This document shows, piece after piece, positions 1 through 6,138 of a DNA stretch of 12,772 nt (positions are counted from its first letter, which is position 1; each line of letters opens with the position of its first letter). Below the pieces are notes generated by a model that ran no database searches, had not been told where the DNA came from, and worked only from the letters and a program-made list of their open reading frames with translations. Both the position numbers and the translations under genes were made by a program. Source of the stretch: Bacillota bacterium (GTDB lineage: Bacteria > Bacillota > Clostridia > Acetivibrionales > DSM-1351); contig JAEZUC010000037.1 of NCBI GenBank assembly GCA_023443515.1, positions 1 through 12,772 on the forward strand, written 5' to 3'.

Positions 1-164
1 TGATCAGGACATGCATTAGCCTCTATTATTTCTACATTATTTCTTGTACATATTTCTCTTAATATCTTTCCTATTTCTATTTTATACTTTCCAAATATTT
101 CCTGCCTTCTGTATTTTGGTGCAAATAACGGATATAAGGGGGTATAGGCATAAAATATAAATCA
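1..164 (-). pseudogene. IS200/IS605-type tnpA, 5'-decayed fragment cut by window edge
   Basis: Reading the minus strand gives an open frame that contains APKYRRQEIFGKYK and, further on, VEIIEANACPDH. These match the early part of IS200/IS605 TnpA, the small HUH single-stranded transposase, whose usual N-terminus reads roughly 'KYHIVFAPKYRRQ'. Here the residues before APKYRR (YTPLYPLF) do not fit the family. There is no start codon before the stop at 162-164, so the 5' end is truncated or deleted. The catalytic HUH motif (normally DHIHM) begins at the very edge, so activity cannot be judged. The fragment ends about 10 bases downstream of the TOPRIM gene and marks a mobile-element scar there. 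Confidence 0.75.
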
Positions 165-174
165 ACCAGTAAAA

Positions 175-915
175 TCACTCTTTTATAAACATGGGATTAT
201 AATCCACAATGTATAATGCACATGTACAAAGTACCGGGATAACCTTATCAGTTTCTACTTTAAGAAGTTGTTGCTTTAAAACTTCAAATAAATCAGGAAA
301 TAGTAGTTGGTCAGTACCTGCCGCTTGTCCAGATCCCAATATACCCCAAGCCTTATCAATATTTTGCTGGATCACTATATTGCATTCTTCACGATTGACA
401 GCAAATTTAGAATAATTACGGTTACGATTTTCTCTGTTAACTCTTTGTTTATAGGTTCCTTCTATTAATTCATTTAGTGAGACTGTGCAATCATTATAGT
501 CCTTGTCTGGTATGGCTTTCATGTGGTAAAATGCCTCAACCATAGGATAATTTAAATATAATTTGCCCATATCCGAGGACTCTGTGAAATATCGCATCAT
601 CTCCAATATTTTATCACCGGAAAACTGCGGGTCCTGTGGTTCAAAATCAAATATTAAAATAATATCAGAATATCGGGCATCAAAGATTTTCTTTTTAGCG
701 GGGTCTTTTTCCCTTTCTTTAAGCATCTGCAATAAATCAATGGAAGATGGATCCCCATCGGCGAACATCTCTTGATATAATACATAGATATTTGTATTAT
801 ACGGTACTATCTCATGGTTATTGTCAATACCATATATATGTAGAAGATGTTCCATTAGTCGAAAATCAGTCTTTGCACCTTCAACAAGAATAAGTATTCT
901 ACTGGTTTTATCCAT
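175..915 (-). CDS. TOPRIM-domain protein, RloB/AbiLii- or AriB-like, partner of the upstream ATPase
   Basis: This 246-aa protein (counted from ATG at 915) starts with a hydrophobic strand and LVEGAKTDF, the glutamate motif of TOPRIM domains (Glu about residue 12). A second acidic motif, ILIFDFEPQD (about residues 87-96), occupies the place of the usual DxD, and NYPMVEAF (about 122-129) resembles a conserved motif of RloB-like proteins. TOPRIM partners of ABC-type ATPases are nuclease effectors in AbiL (AbiLi/AbiLii), RloA/RloB, OLD/Gabija and PARIS (AriA/AriB) systems. The start is set at ATG 915 rather than GTG 927, because GGTGA lies 5 bases before the ATG. It overlaps the end of the ATPase gene by 8 bases, which suggests translational coupling. 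The family call is moderately sure; the exact system is not. Confidence 0.7.
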   Translation of the reverse strand: MDKTSRILILVEGAKTDFRLMEHLLHIYGIDNNHEIVPYNTNIYVLYQEMFADGDPSSIDLLQMLKEREKDPAKKKIFDARYSDIILIFDFEPQDPQFSGDKILEMMRYFTESSDMGKLYLNYPMVEAFYHMKAIPDKDYNDCTVSLNELIEGTYKQRVNRENRNRNYSKFAVNREECNIVIQQNIDKAWGILGSGQAAGTDQLLFPDLFEVLKQQLLKVETDKVIPVLCTCALYIVDYNPMFIKE

Positions 916-2005
916 TAAATTCACCACTCATATATAGCTTTTCCAAATTATGTCCTTCTCGAAGCTCCCGATTGGTTGCATTTACAAGAGATATTAATTT
1001 TTCCTTGGTTAATATGAAATAGCAGTCTGGTCGCATTATCCGGTTGGTAAGCAGATTTGTATTATGCGATGTCAAAATAATCTGAGTATCGGTCATCTTT
1101 TCCAACATTGAAACTATACTTTCAGACAGCTCATAATGGTAGTAAGCATCAAACTCATCTATAAACATAAATGTAACATCGGTGCATGTCTTATACCAAT
1201 AGAAAAAAGTATATAAAGCTCTTGTACCACTTGATGCAACCTTAAAAAATGGTAGTGGAGTACCGGTCTTAAAGTATAAACGTTTTTGACCATCATTGTC
1301 CTCTTTCACAACCAAATTATCTTCTACTCCTGATTTGTGAAGAAAGCTTTCAAATTCAGATAGTACTTCCGGCTCAAAAATAAAGTCGTAGTAATCGTTG
1401 CTTTTATTCTTGTAACCAATATATCTATTTTCATCCAAGCTTCTAAACCAAAGCATGTTAGAAACGTATCTCATCATTCTCCGTAGGGGATGGCTGTCAT
1501 CAAGAACGGTGTTATTCATTACATATTTCAGAATTGAATCAACATCCTGAAACGCCCAGTTCAATGTAGGAGCGATTTCCTTTATTCCTTCGGTATTACC
1601 TTTGTTCTGCTTATAATCGTATTCATAAAGTATTGTTTCATTAATAGAAACTCTTTCATACGTCAGTGTATGCTTGTTATTTTTACGGTACCTGTAGTCA
1701 ACCTCCTGCTGGTCGAACTTAAAGACATAGTGAAATTCCACATAGTCGTTGATACTATTAGCATTTAAATAATAGTCATAAAGTCCAGGGGTGACATTTT
1801 TGTTTGATAAATGAGAAACAATATCAAATATTGCAAGTCCAAAATTAGATTTACCAACAGAGTTCTTCCCGTAAATGATAACCTTACCTAATAGATTATT
1901 AGTAATGCAATTACCATTAAATTTATAATCACGAACATCCGAAAAATCTAACTTTATTGTATCTTTAAAACTTTTAAATCCTGTAACCTCAAATATCTTA
2001 AGCAT
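908..2005 (-). CDS. ABC/SMC-like AAA ATPase (AAA_15/AAA_21), RloA/AbiLi- or AriA-like
   Basis: This 365-aa P-loop ATPase belongs to the overcoming-lysogeny/RloA type. Visible motifs are the N-terminal 'GFKSF' strand typical of RecF/SMC-like ATPases (residues 9-13), Walker A GKNSVGKS (46-53), an ABC signature-like SSGTRA (258-263), Walker B FMFIDEFD (279-286, Asp283/Glu284) and the H-loop LTSHNTNLL (His314). The C-terminal HNLEKLYMSGEFNG resembles the ends of RloA-like proteins. Such ATPases sense phage proteins or DNA and hold or release a TOPRIM or RloB effector; here the effector is the overlapping downstream gene. The start is supported by an AGAGGTGAA ribosome binding site and by the promoter at 2029-2056. 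The family is sure; membership of AbiL, RloAB or PARIS is undecided. Confidence 0.85.
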   Translation of the reverse strand: MLKIFEVTGFKSFKDTIKLDFSDVRDYKFNGNCITNNLLGKVIIYGKNSVGKSNFGLAIFDIVSHLSNKNVTPGLYDYYLNANSINDYVEFHYVFKFDQQEVDYRYRKNNKHTLTYERVSINETILYEYDYKQNKGNTEGIKEIAPTLNWAFQDVDSILKYVMNNTVLDDSHPLRRMMRYVSNMLWFRSLDENRYIGYKNKSNDYYDFIFEPEVLSEFESFLHKSGVEDNLVVKEDNDGQKRLYFKTGTPLPFFKVASSGTRALYTFFYWYKTCTDVTFMFIDEFDAYYHYELSESIVSMLEKMTDTQIILTSHNTNLLTNRIMRPDCYFILTKEKLISLVNATNRELREGHNLEKLYMSGEFNG

Positions 2006-2028
2006 TAATAATTCACCTCTTTGTATTT

Positions 2029-2056
2029 ATTATATCCGAATAAAACGAAAAGGCAA
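2029..2056 (-). promoter_or_regulatory. sigma-A-type promoter of the ATPase/TOPRIM pair
   Basis: On the minus strand TTGCCT (2051-2056) and TATAAT (2029-2034) are separated by 16 bases. The -35 box matches the consensus at 4 of 6 positions and the -10 box is perfect. The start codon at 2005 is about 24 bases downstream of the -10 box, leaving room for the AGAGGTGAA ribosome binding site. The pair therefore probably has its own promoter. Confidence 0.6.
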
Positions 2057-2104
2057 CACCAGCCGGAAATTTTTTACGGAATAAACGTGGATTGTTTTCG
2101 ACAT
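2030..2104 (-). CDS. possible 24-aa small ORF or truncated gene start
   Basis: An ATG at 2104 preceded by AAGGAG (about 7 bases upstream) opens a short frame, MSKTIHVYSVKNFR followed by a hydrophobic and basic tail, which stops at 2030-2032. The ribosome binding site is better than chance, but the ORF overlaps the putative promoter of the ATPase gene. I do not recognise it. It could be a leader peptide or the severed start of a lost gene; confidence is low. Confidence 0.2.
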   Translation of the reverse strand: MSKTIHVYSVKNFRLVLPFRFIRI

Positions 2105-2128
2105 TAGTAGCTCCTTATTTATTTGTAG

Positions 2129-2619
2129 TTAATCCTTTTTATGCGGAATTGTATTTTTATAAATATCCTGAAAAATCTTAGTGTAAACATCTTTAATATT
2201 CTTATCATTTACGATATTCTCAGGAAAGCCATATGTCCAGGAAATGCTCTTATTATCTTTGTACATAAAACCTGTTGCATATGTTTGATCATTATTGTCA
2301 AAAGGCTCCATACCAATAAAAAAGAATGGGATTTTAGAGTTCTTACAATAGTTTATATATTTTGTTTCTGTGCCTTCAGGCATACTATCCTGAACTATAA
2401 AAATTGCATCATATATTGCGGATAAATCAGACTTTTTTAAATCTGAAAATTGTACCTTTGTAAAATTAATCTGGCCTTCTGTTATTTTAGGCAGATTACC
2501 AAGAATACCAATATTTAATTCCCTACCATCATATTGTTCTATCTGAGGTCCTGAATTGTTACAGGCTGTTAATATACTTATTGCTATAACTAATAAAAAG
2601 AAATGACTAACTTTTTCAT
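2129..2619 (-). pseudogene. small lipoprotein gene, frameshifted inside the signal peptide
   Basis: AGGAGA (2631-2636) precedes an ATG at 2617-2619 by 11 bases. That frame reads MKKLVISF and stops at once. The downstream frame is open from here to 2129 and encodes LLVIAISILTAC, a hydrophobic core with an LTAC lipobox, followed by about 143 residues. Adding one T to the five-T run (plus-strand A-run 2595-2599) fuses the two into a textbook signal peptide of 20 residues ending in the lipidated Cys. The mature part has alternating hydrophobic strands (LNIGILGN, YDAIFIVQ, IPFFFIGM) and no motif I know; similar small lipoproteins of unknown function occur in Bacillota. Only the last 84 residues have an in-frame ATG. 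It is a pseudogene, a slippage-controlled gene or a sequencing error. Two TATAAT-like boxes lie upstream (2669-2681). Confidence 0.65.
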
Positions 2620-2840
2620 ATTTTAAGAACTCTCCTAGAAAAATTCTGACTTACTTGATGTTAAAATAATTATACATTATAAAAATCAAGAGCACTACCA
2701 TATTATGGATAATTTGCATTTTATTTTTCCCTTTTCCTTCATATCTGTTTAGTAAAATATGATTCCTCCACTCCAAATTTTATTTTATATTTGACTCCAA
2801 TCTATAGAATATATGTTCGTGTAAATGGTAAAAATTTTTT

Positions 2841-2863
2841 ACCCGGGAGTATTAGTCCCGGGT
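2841..2863 (-). terminator. intrinsic terminator of the lysis cassette
   Basis: A perfect 8-bp stem (ACCCGGGA, 2841-2848, with TCCCGGGT, 2856-2863) carries a 7-base loop. On the minus strand it is followed by A-rich and then T-rich sequence. It starts 10 bases after the stop codon of the 57-aa membrane protein. The U-tract is interrupted by a preceding A-run, so termination strength is uncertain. Confidence 0.6.
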
Positions 2864-2872
2864 ATCATATCC

Positions 2873-3046
2873 TTATTTTTGATCCTTCAGTTTTACTGCA
2901 AAGAAAAAAGAAACTGCCATTGTTGCCATTGATGTAAGCTTTTCAGGATCAATTTTGCCATTGGCGGTAAACACTATCACCGCTCCTACCAAGGCAATAG
3001 TTACAATCGTCTTTACGTCTATCAGTTTTGCAATCTTTTCTTTCAT
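2873..3046 (-). CDS. small phage membrane protein, holin-like
   Basis: This 57-aa ORF starts with MKEKIAKLIDVKT, has one hydrophobic segment (TIVTIALVGAVIVFTA, about residues 13-28) and a second less polar stretch (MATMAVSFFFAV, about 40-51), and ends with charged LKDQK. It begins inside the stop codon of the endolysin gene (TAATG), so it is translationally coupled. Similar short membrane proteins sit next to endolysins in clostridial phages and prophages and are usually called holins or holin-like. The position and topology support a lysis role, in which the protein would permeabilise the membrane so that the endolysin can reach the wall. There is no family motif to prove it. The terminator follows directly. 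Confidence 0.65.
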   Translation of the reverse strand: MKEKIAKLIDVKTIVTIALVGAVIVFTANGKIDPEKLTSMATMAVSFFFAVKLKDQK

Positions 3047-3741
3047 TACTTTGCTCCCCCCATCTTTTTCACGATATTCATAATGAAACTGTCAAAGTAT
3101 TTTACTGTTTTAAGCAGTCCAAGCCACATGACCGGGCTGGATTGAGTTGCCATAATAACCTCCTTGGCGGTGCTATAATCATTCCCAAGAATATTCTGGC
3201 ATACCCTTAAAATCTCTTTGGCCTTGTCTTTTGTTTTAGGGCCTGCCACTCCGTCTGCGGTCAATCCGGCCATTGATTGAAATTCTTTTACTTCCATTTC
3301 CTCATTTACCCCCTTAAGTACACTGTCCCTGATTGCTTCCTTTTGTTCCTGACTTATTCCGTTGTGTTCCAACAGCTGCACATGCCATGGCTCATAGCTT
3401 ATTGGTTTAACAAGCCCATACTTTTTCAATTCAGCATTAGTAAGAGCCTGAAACCAACTATCTGTTATATCCATTGCAATACAATAGCAATGATTTGATT
3501 TACCGTAAGCAGCAGCCCAACACTTACCATCACTTGTCCAAACTGACCCGTCTGGTTTTTGGTATGCTCCTTTATGACATTGTAAGGATTGTTCATTTAC
3601 AGTTTTCTGTTTTTCCAGACTCCTGTAACCAGAGGTGCAGATGCAGTTCTTGCCCTTTGCAACACACAAAATATTTAATGCATTAACCAACTTTGGATAA
3701 ACTGCTTTTTCATCCTGGTATTTAAACTTTACACTTGCCAT
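3046..3741 (-). CDS. phage endolysin: M15 (VanY/D-Ala-D-Ala carboxypeptidase-type) peptidase with C-terminal peptidoglycan-binding-like region
   Basis: The 231-aa protein has the zinc-peptidase M15 pattern: SGYRS (37-41), SxHxxxxAxD (SNHCYCIAMD, 82-91; ligands His84 and Asp91) and EPWHVQ (117-122; His120). These enzymes cleave peptide bonds of the cell-wall stem peptide and serve as endolysins in Firmicutes phages. A C-terminal stretch around VKEFQSMAGLTADGVAGPKT (151-170) looks like a peptidoglycan-binding PG_binding_1 repeat. The glycine usual in SxHxxGxAxD is Cys87, and the protein has at least eight cysteines, which is unusual. The start has GAGGT 8 bases upstream. It lies 10 bases after the XhlA-like gene and overlaps the next gene by one base, so all three form one lysis operon. 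Confidence 0.9.
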   Translation of the reverse strand: MASVKFKYQDEKAVYPKLVNALNILCVAKGKNCICTSGYRSLEKQKTVNEQSLQCHKGAYQKPDGSVWTSDGKCWAAAYGKSNHCYCIAMDITDSWFQALTNAELKKYGLVKPISYEPWHVQLLEHNGISQEQKEAIRDSVLKGVNEEMEVKEFQSMAGLTADGVAGPKTKDKAKEILRVCQNILGNDYSTAKEVIMATQSSPVMWLGLLKTVKYFDSFIMNIVKKMGGAK

Positions 3742-3751
3742 TTAGCAGACC

Positions 3752-4012
3752 TCACTTCCCCGTAAATTTTAAAGCCCCTACTATAGCACCGATAACGGTT
3801 ATTGCTGTAGTAAGGGCTTTTATAAGCTCTAACATAATTGGCGACCAGGCTTTGTTGTCGCTCTCGTTTCTTTTTTTAATATCTGCCTTTATCTCGGTTA
3901 AGTCCTCCTTTATAGCTTTGACGTAAACTTTTGTTTCCGAATGGTTTTGCTCCAATGTTCTGATCCGTTCCTCGTTTAAGCAGCGGTATCCGCATTCACC
4001 TGCCAACGACAT
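3752..4012 (-). CDS. xhlA: XhlA-family phage haemolysin-like protein
   Basis: This protein of about 86 aa has a predicted coiled-coil core (NEERIRTLEQNHSETKVYV, then AIKEDLTEIKADIKKRNES) and one C-terminal transmembrane helix (LIKALTTAITVIGAIVGALKF). That is the architecture of XhlA, a membrane-associated protein of Bacillus PBSX-type and clostridial prophages that acts with a holin and endolysin in lysis. The ATG at 4012 is preferred; a GTG three bases upstream (4015) is possible, and the ribosome binding site (AAAGAAG) is weak for both. It is the first gene of the lysis cassette and follows the ymaF terminator. Confidence 0.75.
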   Translation of the reverse strand: MSLAGECGYRCLNEERIRTLEQNHSETKVYVKAIKEDLTEIKADIKKRNESDNKAWSPIMLELIKALTTAITVIGAIVGALKFTGK

Positions 4013-4034
4013 CACTTCTTTCTGTCAAAAATAT

Positions 4035-4069
4035 AAAAGGACTACCCATTTCTGAGTAATCCCCCTTTT
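4035..4069 (-). terminator. intrinsic terminator of ymaF
   Basis: On the minus strand, GATTACTC pairs with GGGTAGTC (two G-T pairs) and AAAAG pairs with CTTTT, around the loop AGAAAT. The stem is followed by ATATTTTTG (plus-strand 4027-4034). It lies 19 bases after the ymaF stop and before the lysis cassette, so ymaF is probably a transcription unit of its own. Confidence 0.7.
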
Positions 4070-4087
4070 GCAATATTATTTACATGT

Positions 4088-4552
4088 TTAGTCTTTTAAA
4101 GGTAATAGCGGTGATTGAATTTGTGTTGTAAATGCAAAATTGTGAAAATGACCGTCATCTATAGTTGTTTTCCCTTTTACAAAATGAACATGCTTACCAT
4201 TACCAACATCAATGGCTGGCCCTGTTTCTACTCCTATTTCATGATGATGGTCAAAAAAATCCGTATTTGATAAAATAACATGCTTGTGGTTACCTCCTGG
4301 TAGTGGAATAACTTGGCTAGTAACACCAGCTACACGATGATTATGCCTATCATCATTTTCCTCTGCCAACTTAGTGCTATTTTCAAATTCATGAACATGG
4401 GTTTGAGTTTCTGTTTCCGTATGTTTACTTAGAATATTTTTATTATTAGTATTTAAGGTGTTACGATTCTGATAGTTAGGGAATTTATCGTAATATTTTC
4501 TATTGTTAATCTCCTGTAAATTTTTCTGATATTCAAGATAATCTTGTTGCAT
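4088..4552 (-). CDS. ymaF: YmaF-family histidine-rich protein
   Basis: The 154-aa protein matches the YmaF family, known from Bacillus and many Bacillota and of unknown function. Diagnostic parts are THVHEFENSTKLAEENDDRH (51-70), AGVTSQVIPLPGGNHKHVI (75-93), DHHHEIGVETGPA (101-113), GNGKHVHFVKG (118-128) and DDGHFHNF (132-139). The regularly spaced HxH pairs suggest metal binding, but this is not shown. The first 45 residues (Asn/Tyr/Gln-rich) are poorly conserved and look disordered. There is no signal peptide. AAAGGAGGTG sits 7 bases before the ATG, an almost perfect ribosome binding site. The gene has its own terminator and lies between two phage genes (XkdX-like and XhlA-like), so it looks like a cargo gene or an insertion in the prophage remnant. 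Confidence 0.9.
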   Translation of the reverse strand: MQQDYLEYQKNLQEINNRKYYDKFPNYQNRNTLNTNNKNILSKHTETETQTHVHEFENSTKLAEENDDRHNHRVAGVTSQVIPLPGGNHKHVILSNTDFFDHHHEIGVETGPAIDVGNGKHVHFVKGKTTIDDGHFHNFAFTTQIQSPLLPLKD

Positions 4553-4644
4553 AAAATCACCTCCTTTAATATCATATTATGTATATTTGTCGTCAATGTT
4601 ACAAAAGTGTATATTTTGCAATATTTTGTATTATATTTGTACTA

Positions 4645-4761
4645 TTATCCAATTATCTTCATTTTTTCCTCGGCGGTTATCCATCCCTTTGATACCGCAA
4701 TATCAAGCTGTTTTTCTGTGAGTTCATTTACCTTATGTAAGTAATTCAACCTTTCAAACAT
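4645..4761 (-). CDS. xkdX: XkdX-family small phage protein
   Basis: This 38-aa ORF reads MFERLNYLHKVNELTEKQ, then LDIAVSKGWITAEEKMKIIG. Its length, the MFER-start and the WITAEE-type turn followed by a short helix match XkdX, a tiny protein encoded in the tail-fibre/lysis interval of PBSX-like and many Firmicutes phages; its function is unknown. GGAGG lies about 8 bases upstream of the ATG. It stands just before the lysis genes, as in intact prophages, and supports the view that 2841-4761 is the end of a prophage late region whose structural genes are gone. Confidence 0.75.
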   Translation of the reverse strand: MFERLNYLHKVNELTEKQLDIAVSKGWITAEEKMKIIG

Positions 4762-4795
4762 ACTTTATACCTCCTGTAAATTTGATGTGATTAGA

Positions 4796-4811
4796 GTGTC
4801 AATTTTGACAC
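4796..4811. repeat. perfect palindromic inverted repeat at the prophage/recombinase junction
   Basis: GTGTCAA-TT-TTGACAC is a 7-bp perfect inverted repeat with a 2-base centre. It ends one base before the ATG-like start of the recombinase fragment and lies 35 bases upstream of the XkdX gene. It may be an operator, a recombination site half-pair or chance. Confidence 0.4.
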
Positions 4812-4812
4812 C

Positions 4813-5007
4813 ATGAACCTTGAGGGCTACAGGAGCAAGTCCGGGCGGCCCTTCGGCAAGAGCAGCCTCCACGATATACTGAGAAATGAGAAATATACCG
4901 GTACTTATATTTTCAACCGCACTGTTAGCAAAGCGGTCGGCAAGCGGAATAACCACAGCTCAAAGTCGGATCAAGATATAATCCGGGTAGATCATCCAAA
5001 AGAATGA
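4813..5007 (+). pseudogene. large serine recombinase, internal fragment
   Basis: The plus-strand frame reads MNLEGYRSKSGRPFGKSS and SLHDILRNEKYTGTYIFNR, the highly recognisable 'Recombinase' domain (after the catalytic resolvase domain) of large serine integrases and Tn4451/TnpX-like recombinases, followed by a GKRNNHSSKSDQDIIRV region. The N-terminal catalytic domain and the zinc-ribbon and coiled-coil C-terminus are absent: homology begins near 4813 (stop in frame at 4792-4794) and breaks off at VDHPKE. Full proteins have about 450-600 residues; only 64 remain. It is the only plus-strand coding relic in the interior of the window and may be what is left of the integrase of a lost prophage or integrative element. 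Confidence 0.8.
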
Positions 5008-5140
5008 CTATTTTACAGTAAGTCAAATGTATGTGTTCGTATACTACCAAGACACTAGAAAACCTATTTCACAAAATATAAATCAAGAGCCAGTATCACC
5101 AAGAAAACATCTATCCAATCATATGTCAAGTACATACTGA

Positions 5141-5182
5141 AAAAAAGCCATGGATACCTCAATTTATATCCCATGGCTTTTT
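5141..5182 (-). terminator. strong intrinsic (bidirectional-looking) terminator of the Dam-MPE-ATPase operon
   Basis: AAAAAAGCCATGG (5141-5153) and CCATGGCTTTTT (5171-5182) form a long stem. On the minus strand the hairpin ends in seven T residues, and on the plus strand in five. It starts 14 bases after the stop codon of the 313-aa gene and closes the central operon. It could also stop plus-strand readthrough from the recombinase relic. Confidence 0.85.
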
Positions 5183-5196
5183 CAGAAAATAACTCA

Positions 5197-6138
5197 TTAC
5201 TCAGTTTGCATTAAAAAACCATATATAATTCCAGTAGGCATGACATCAATCGCTTTAAAATGGCCACTATTCCTAGCTACATGAAGGCAAGTAACACCAC
5301 TTTTATTCAGCAAATCTGGAATTAGTGAAATTGCAAATATTAATGGTTTTGGTCCATCAGGTATTAAGATAACATCTCCTGTTAAGAGCAATTCATTTGC
5401 TGTTTCACTTAATTTTGATAACATAAACGAAAAATCATTCAAACGAAGCGAAAGAGATATGGCAGCTCTTGAAAATATATGTTGATTTACTTTTTTAATA
5501 CTATCAGAGAAACCTTCACGATCTGGATTATATGCATAGCAAACAATAAGATAATCAGGATCTGTTATCGAAACTATTGCTTGCGTTCTAATCGCATCAT
5601 ATCCAAGAGCCAAAATGTGCATTCTATTATTTCCAATTTGCAAAGAAGGTTTGCCTGAAAAAAATGAAAATGCATCAATTCCAGCACTTGGATACTCTTC
5701 ATATGTAGAAGGATATTCACCTTCACAATACCAAAAATAAACCTTGTCAACTTTTCTTATAATGCTCTGTAACAAAATAGGCAATTTACAATACCAACTT
5801 CTAGGCATAGATGAATAATCAATATGAACGGTAATTGAATCATTGCATTCCATCGCGTTTTTTATTTCACTAACAATTTTATCTTGCACGTTTTCATAAT
5901 TAAAATAGCTTTCCGTATATATTGGTATACCGTCTTTTTCAAATTTTTCGATTTTATCTCGGGTATGCTCATAGTCTTTGTAATCGTCTAATGTGAAAAC
6001 GATCGCCTTCAATTTGCCTAAATCTGATACCAGTCGGTCATGCAAGTAATATGATCGATGCTCATACCCAACAGCAAAAAAGTAAAAATCATCAGCATTA
6101 AAATAATCTTTACAATATTCTGTATTTTCAATAATCAT
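5197..6138 (-). CDS. unrecognised 313-aa protein with two Rossmann-like (CARF-like?) repeats
   Basis: I do not recognise the family. Two halves show the same order of elements. Half 1 has the strand FYFFAVGYEHR (18-28), KAIVFT (44-49), IPIYTE (71-76), ITVHIDYSSMPRSW (102-115) and KVYFWY (132-137). Half 2 has MHILALGYDAIRT (173-185), YLIVCYAYNP (196-205), DVILIPDGPKPL (255-266) and VTCLHVA (282-288). A glycine/tyrosine turn after the first strand and a polar motif with a basic residue after a late strand (SSMPR, DGPKP) loosely recall CARF-type ligand-binding domains; this is inference. There is no signal peptide, membrane segment or nuclease motif. Its ATG overlaps the ATPase stop (TAATG), so it is made with the ATPase as last gene of the operon. 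It may be a sensor, an enzyme or an effector. Confidence 0.75.
   Translation of the reverse strand: MIIENTEYCKDYFNADDFYFFAVGYEHRSYYLHDRLVSDLGKLKAIVFTLDDYKDYEHTRDKIEKFEKDGIPIYTESYFNYENVQDKIVSEIKNAMECNDSITVHIDYSSMPRSWYCKLPILLQSIIRKVDKVYFWYCEGEYPSTYEEYPSAGIDAFSFFSGKPSLQIGNNRMHILALGYDAIRTQAIVSITDPDYLIVCYAYNPDREGFSDSIKKVNQHIFSRAAISLSLRLNDFSFMLSKLSETANELLLTGDVILIPDGPKPLIFAISLIPDLLNKSGVTCLHVARNSGHFKAIDVMPTGIIYGFLMQTE

Noticed and set aside
175..927. GTG start at 927 for the TOPRIM protein
   Set aside because: ATG 915 has a better-spaced ribosome binding site (GGTGA), and the extra four residues do not belong to the TOPRIM domain.
2141..2425. 94-aa plus-strand ORF
   Set aside because: It is a shadow of the lipoprotein gene on the other strand and has no ribosome binding site or domain.
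4765..4956. 63-aa minus-strand ORF
   Set aside because: It is the antisense of the serine recombinase relic, whose plus-strand translation is clearly family-like; the minus-strand frame has no family resemblance.
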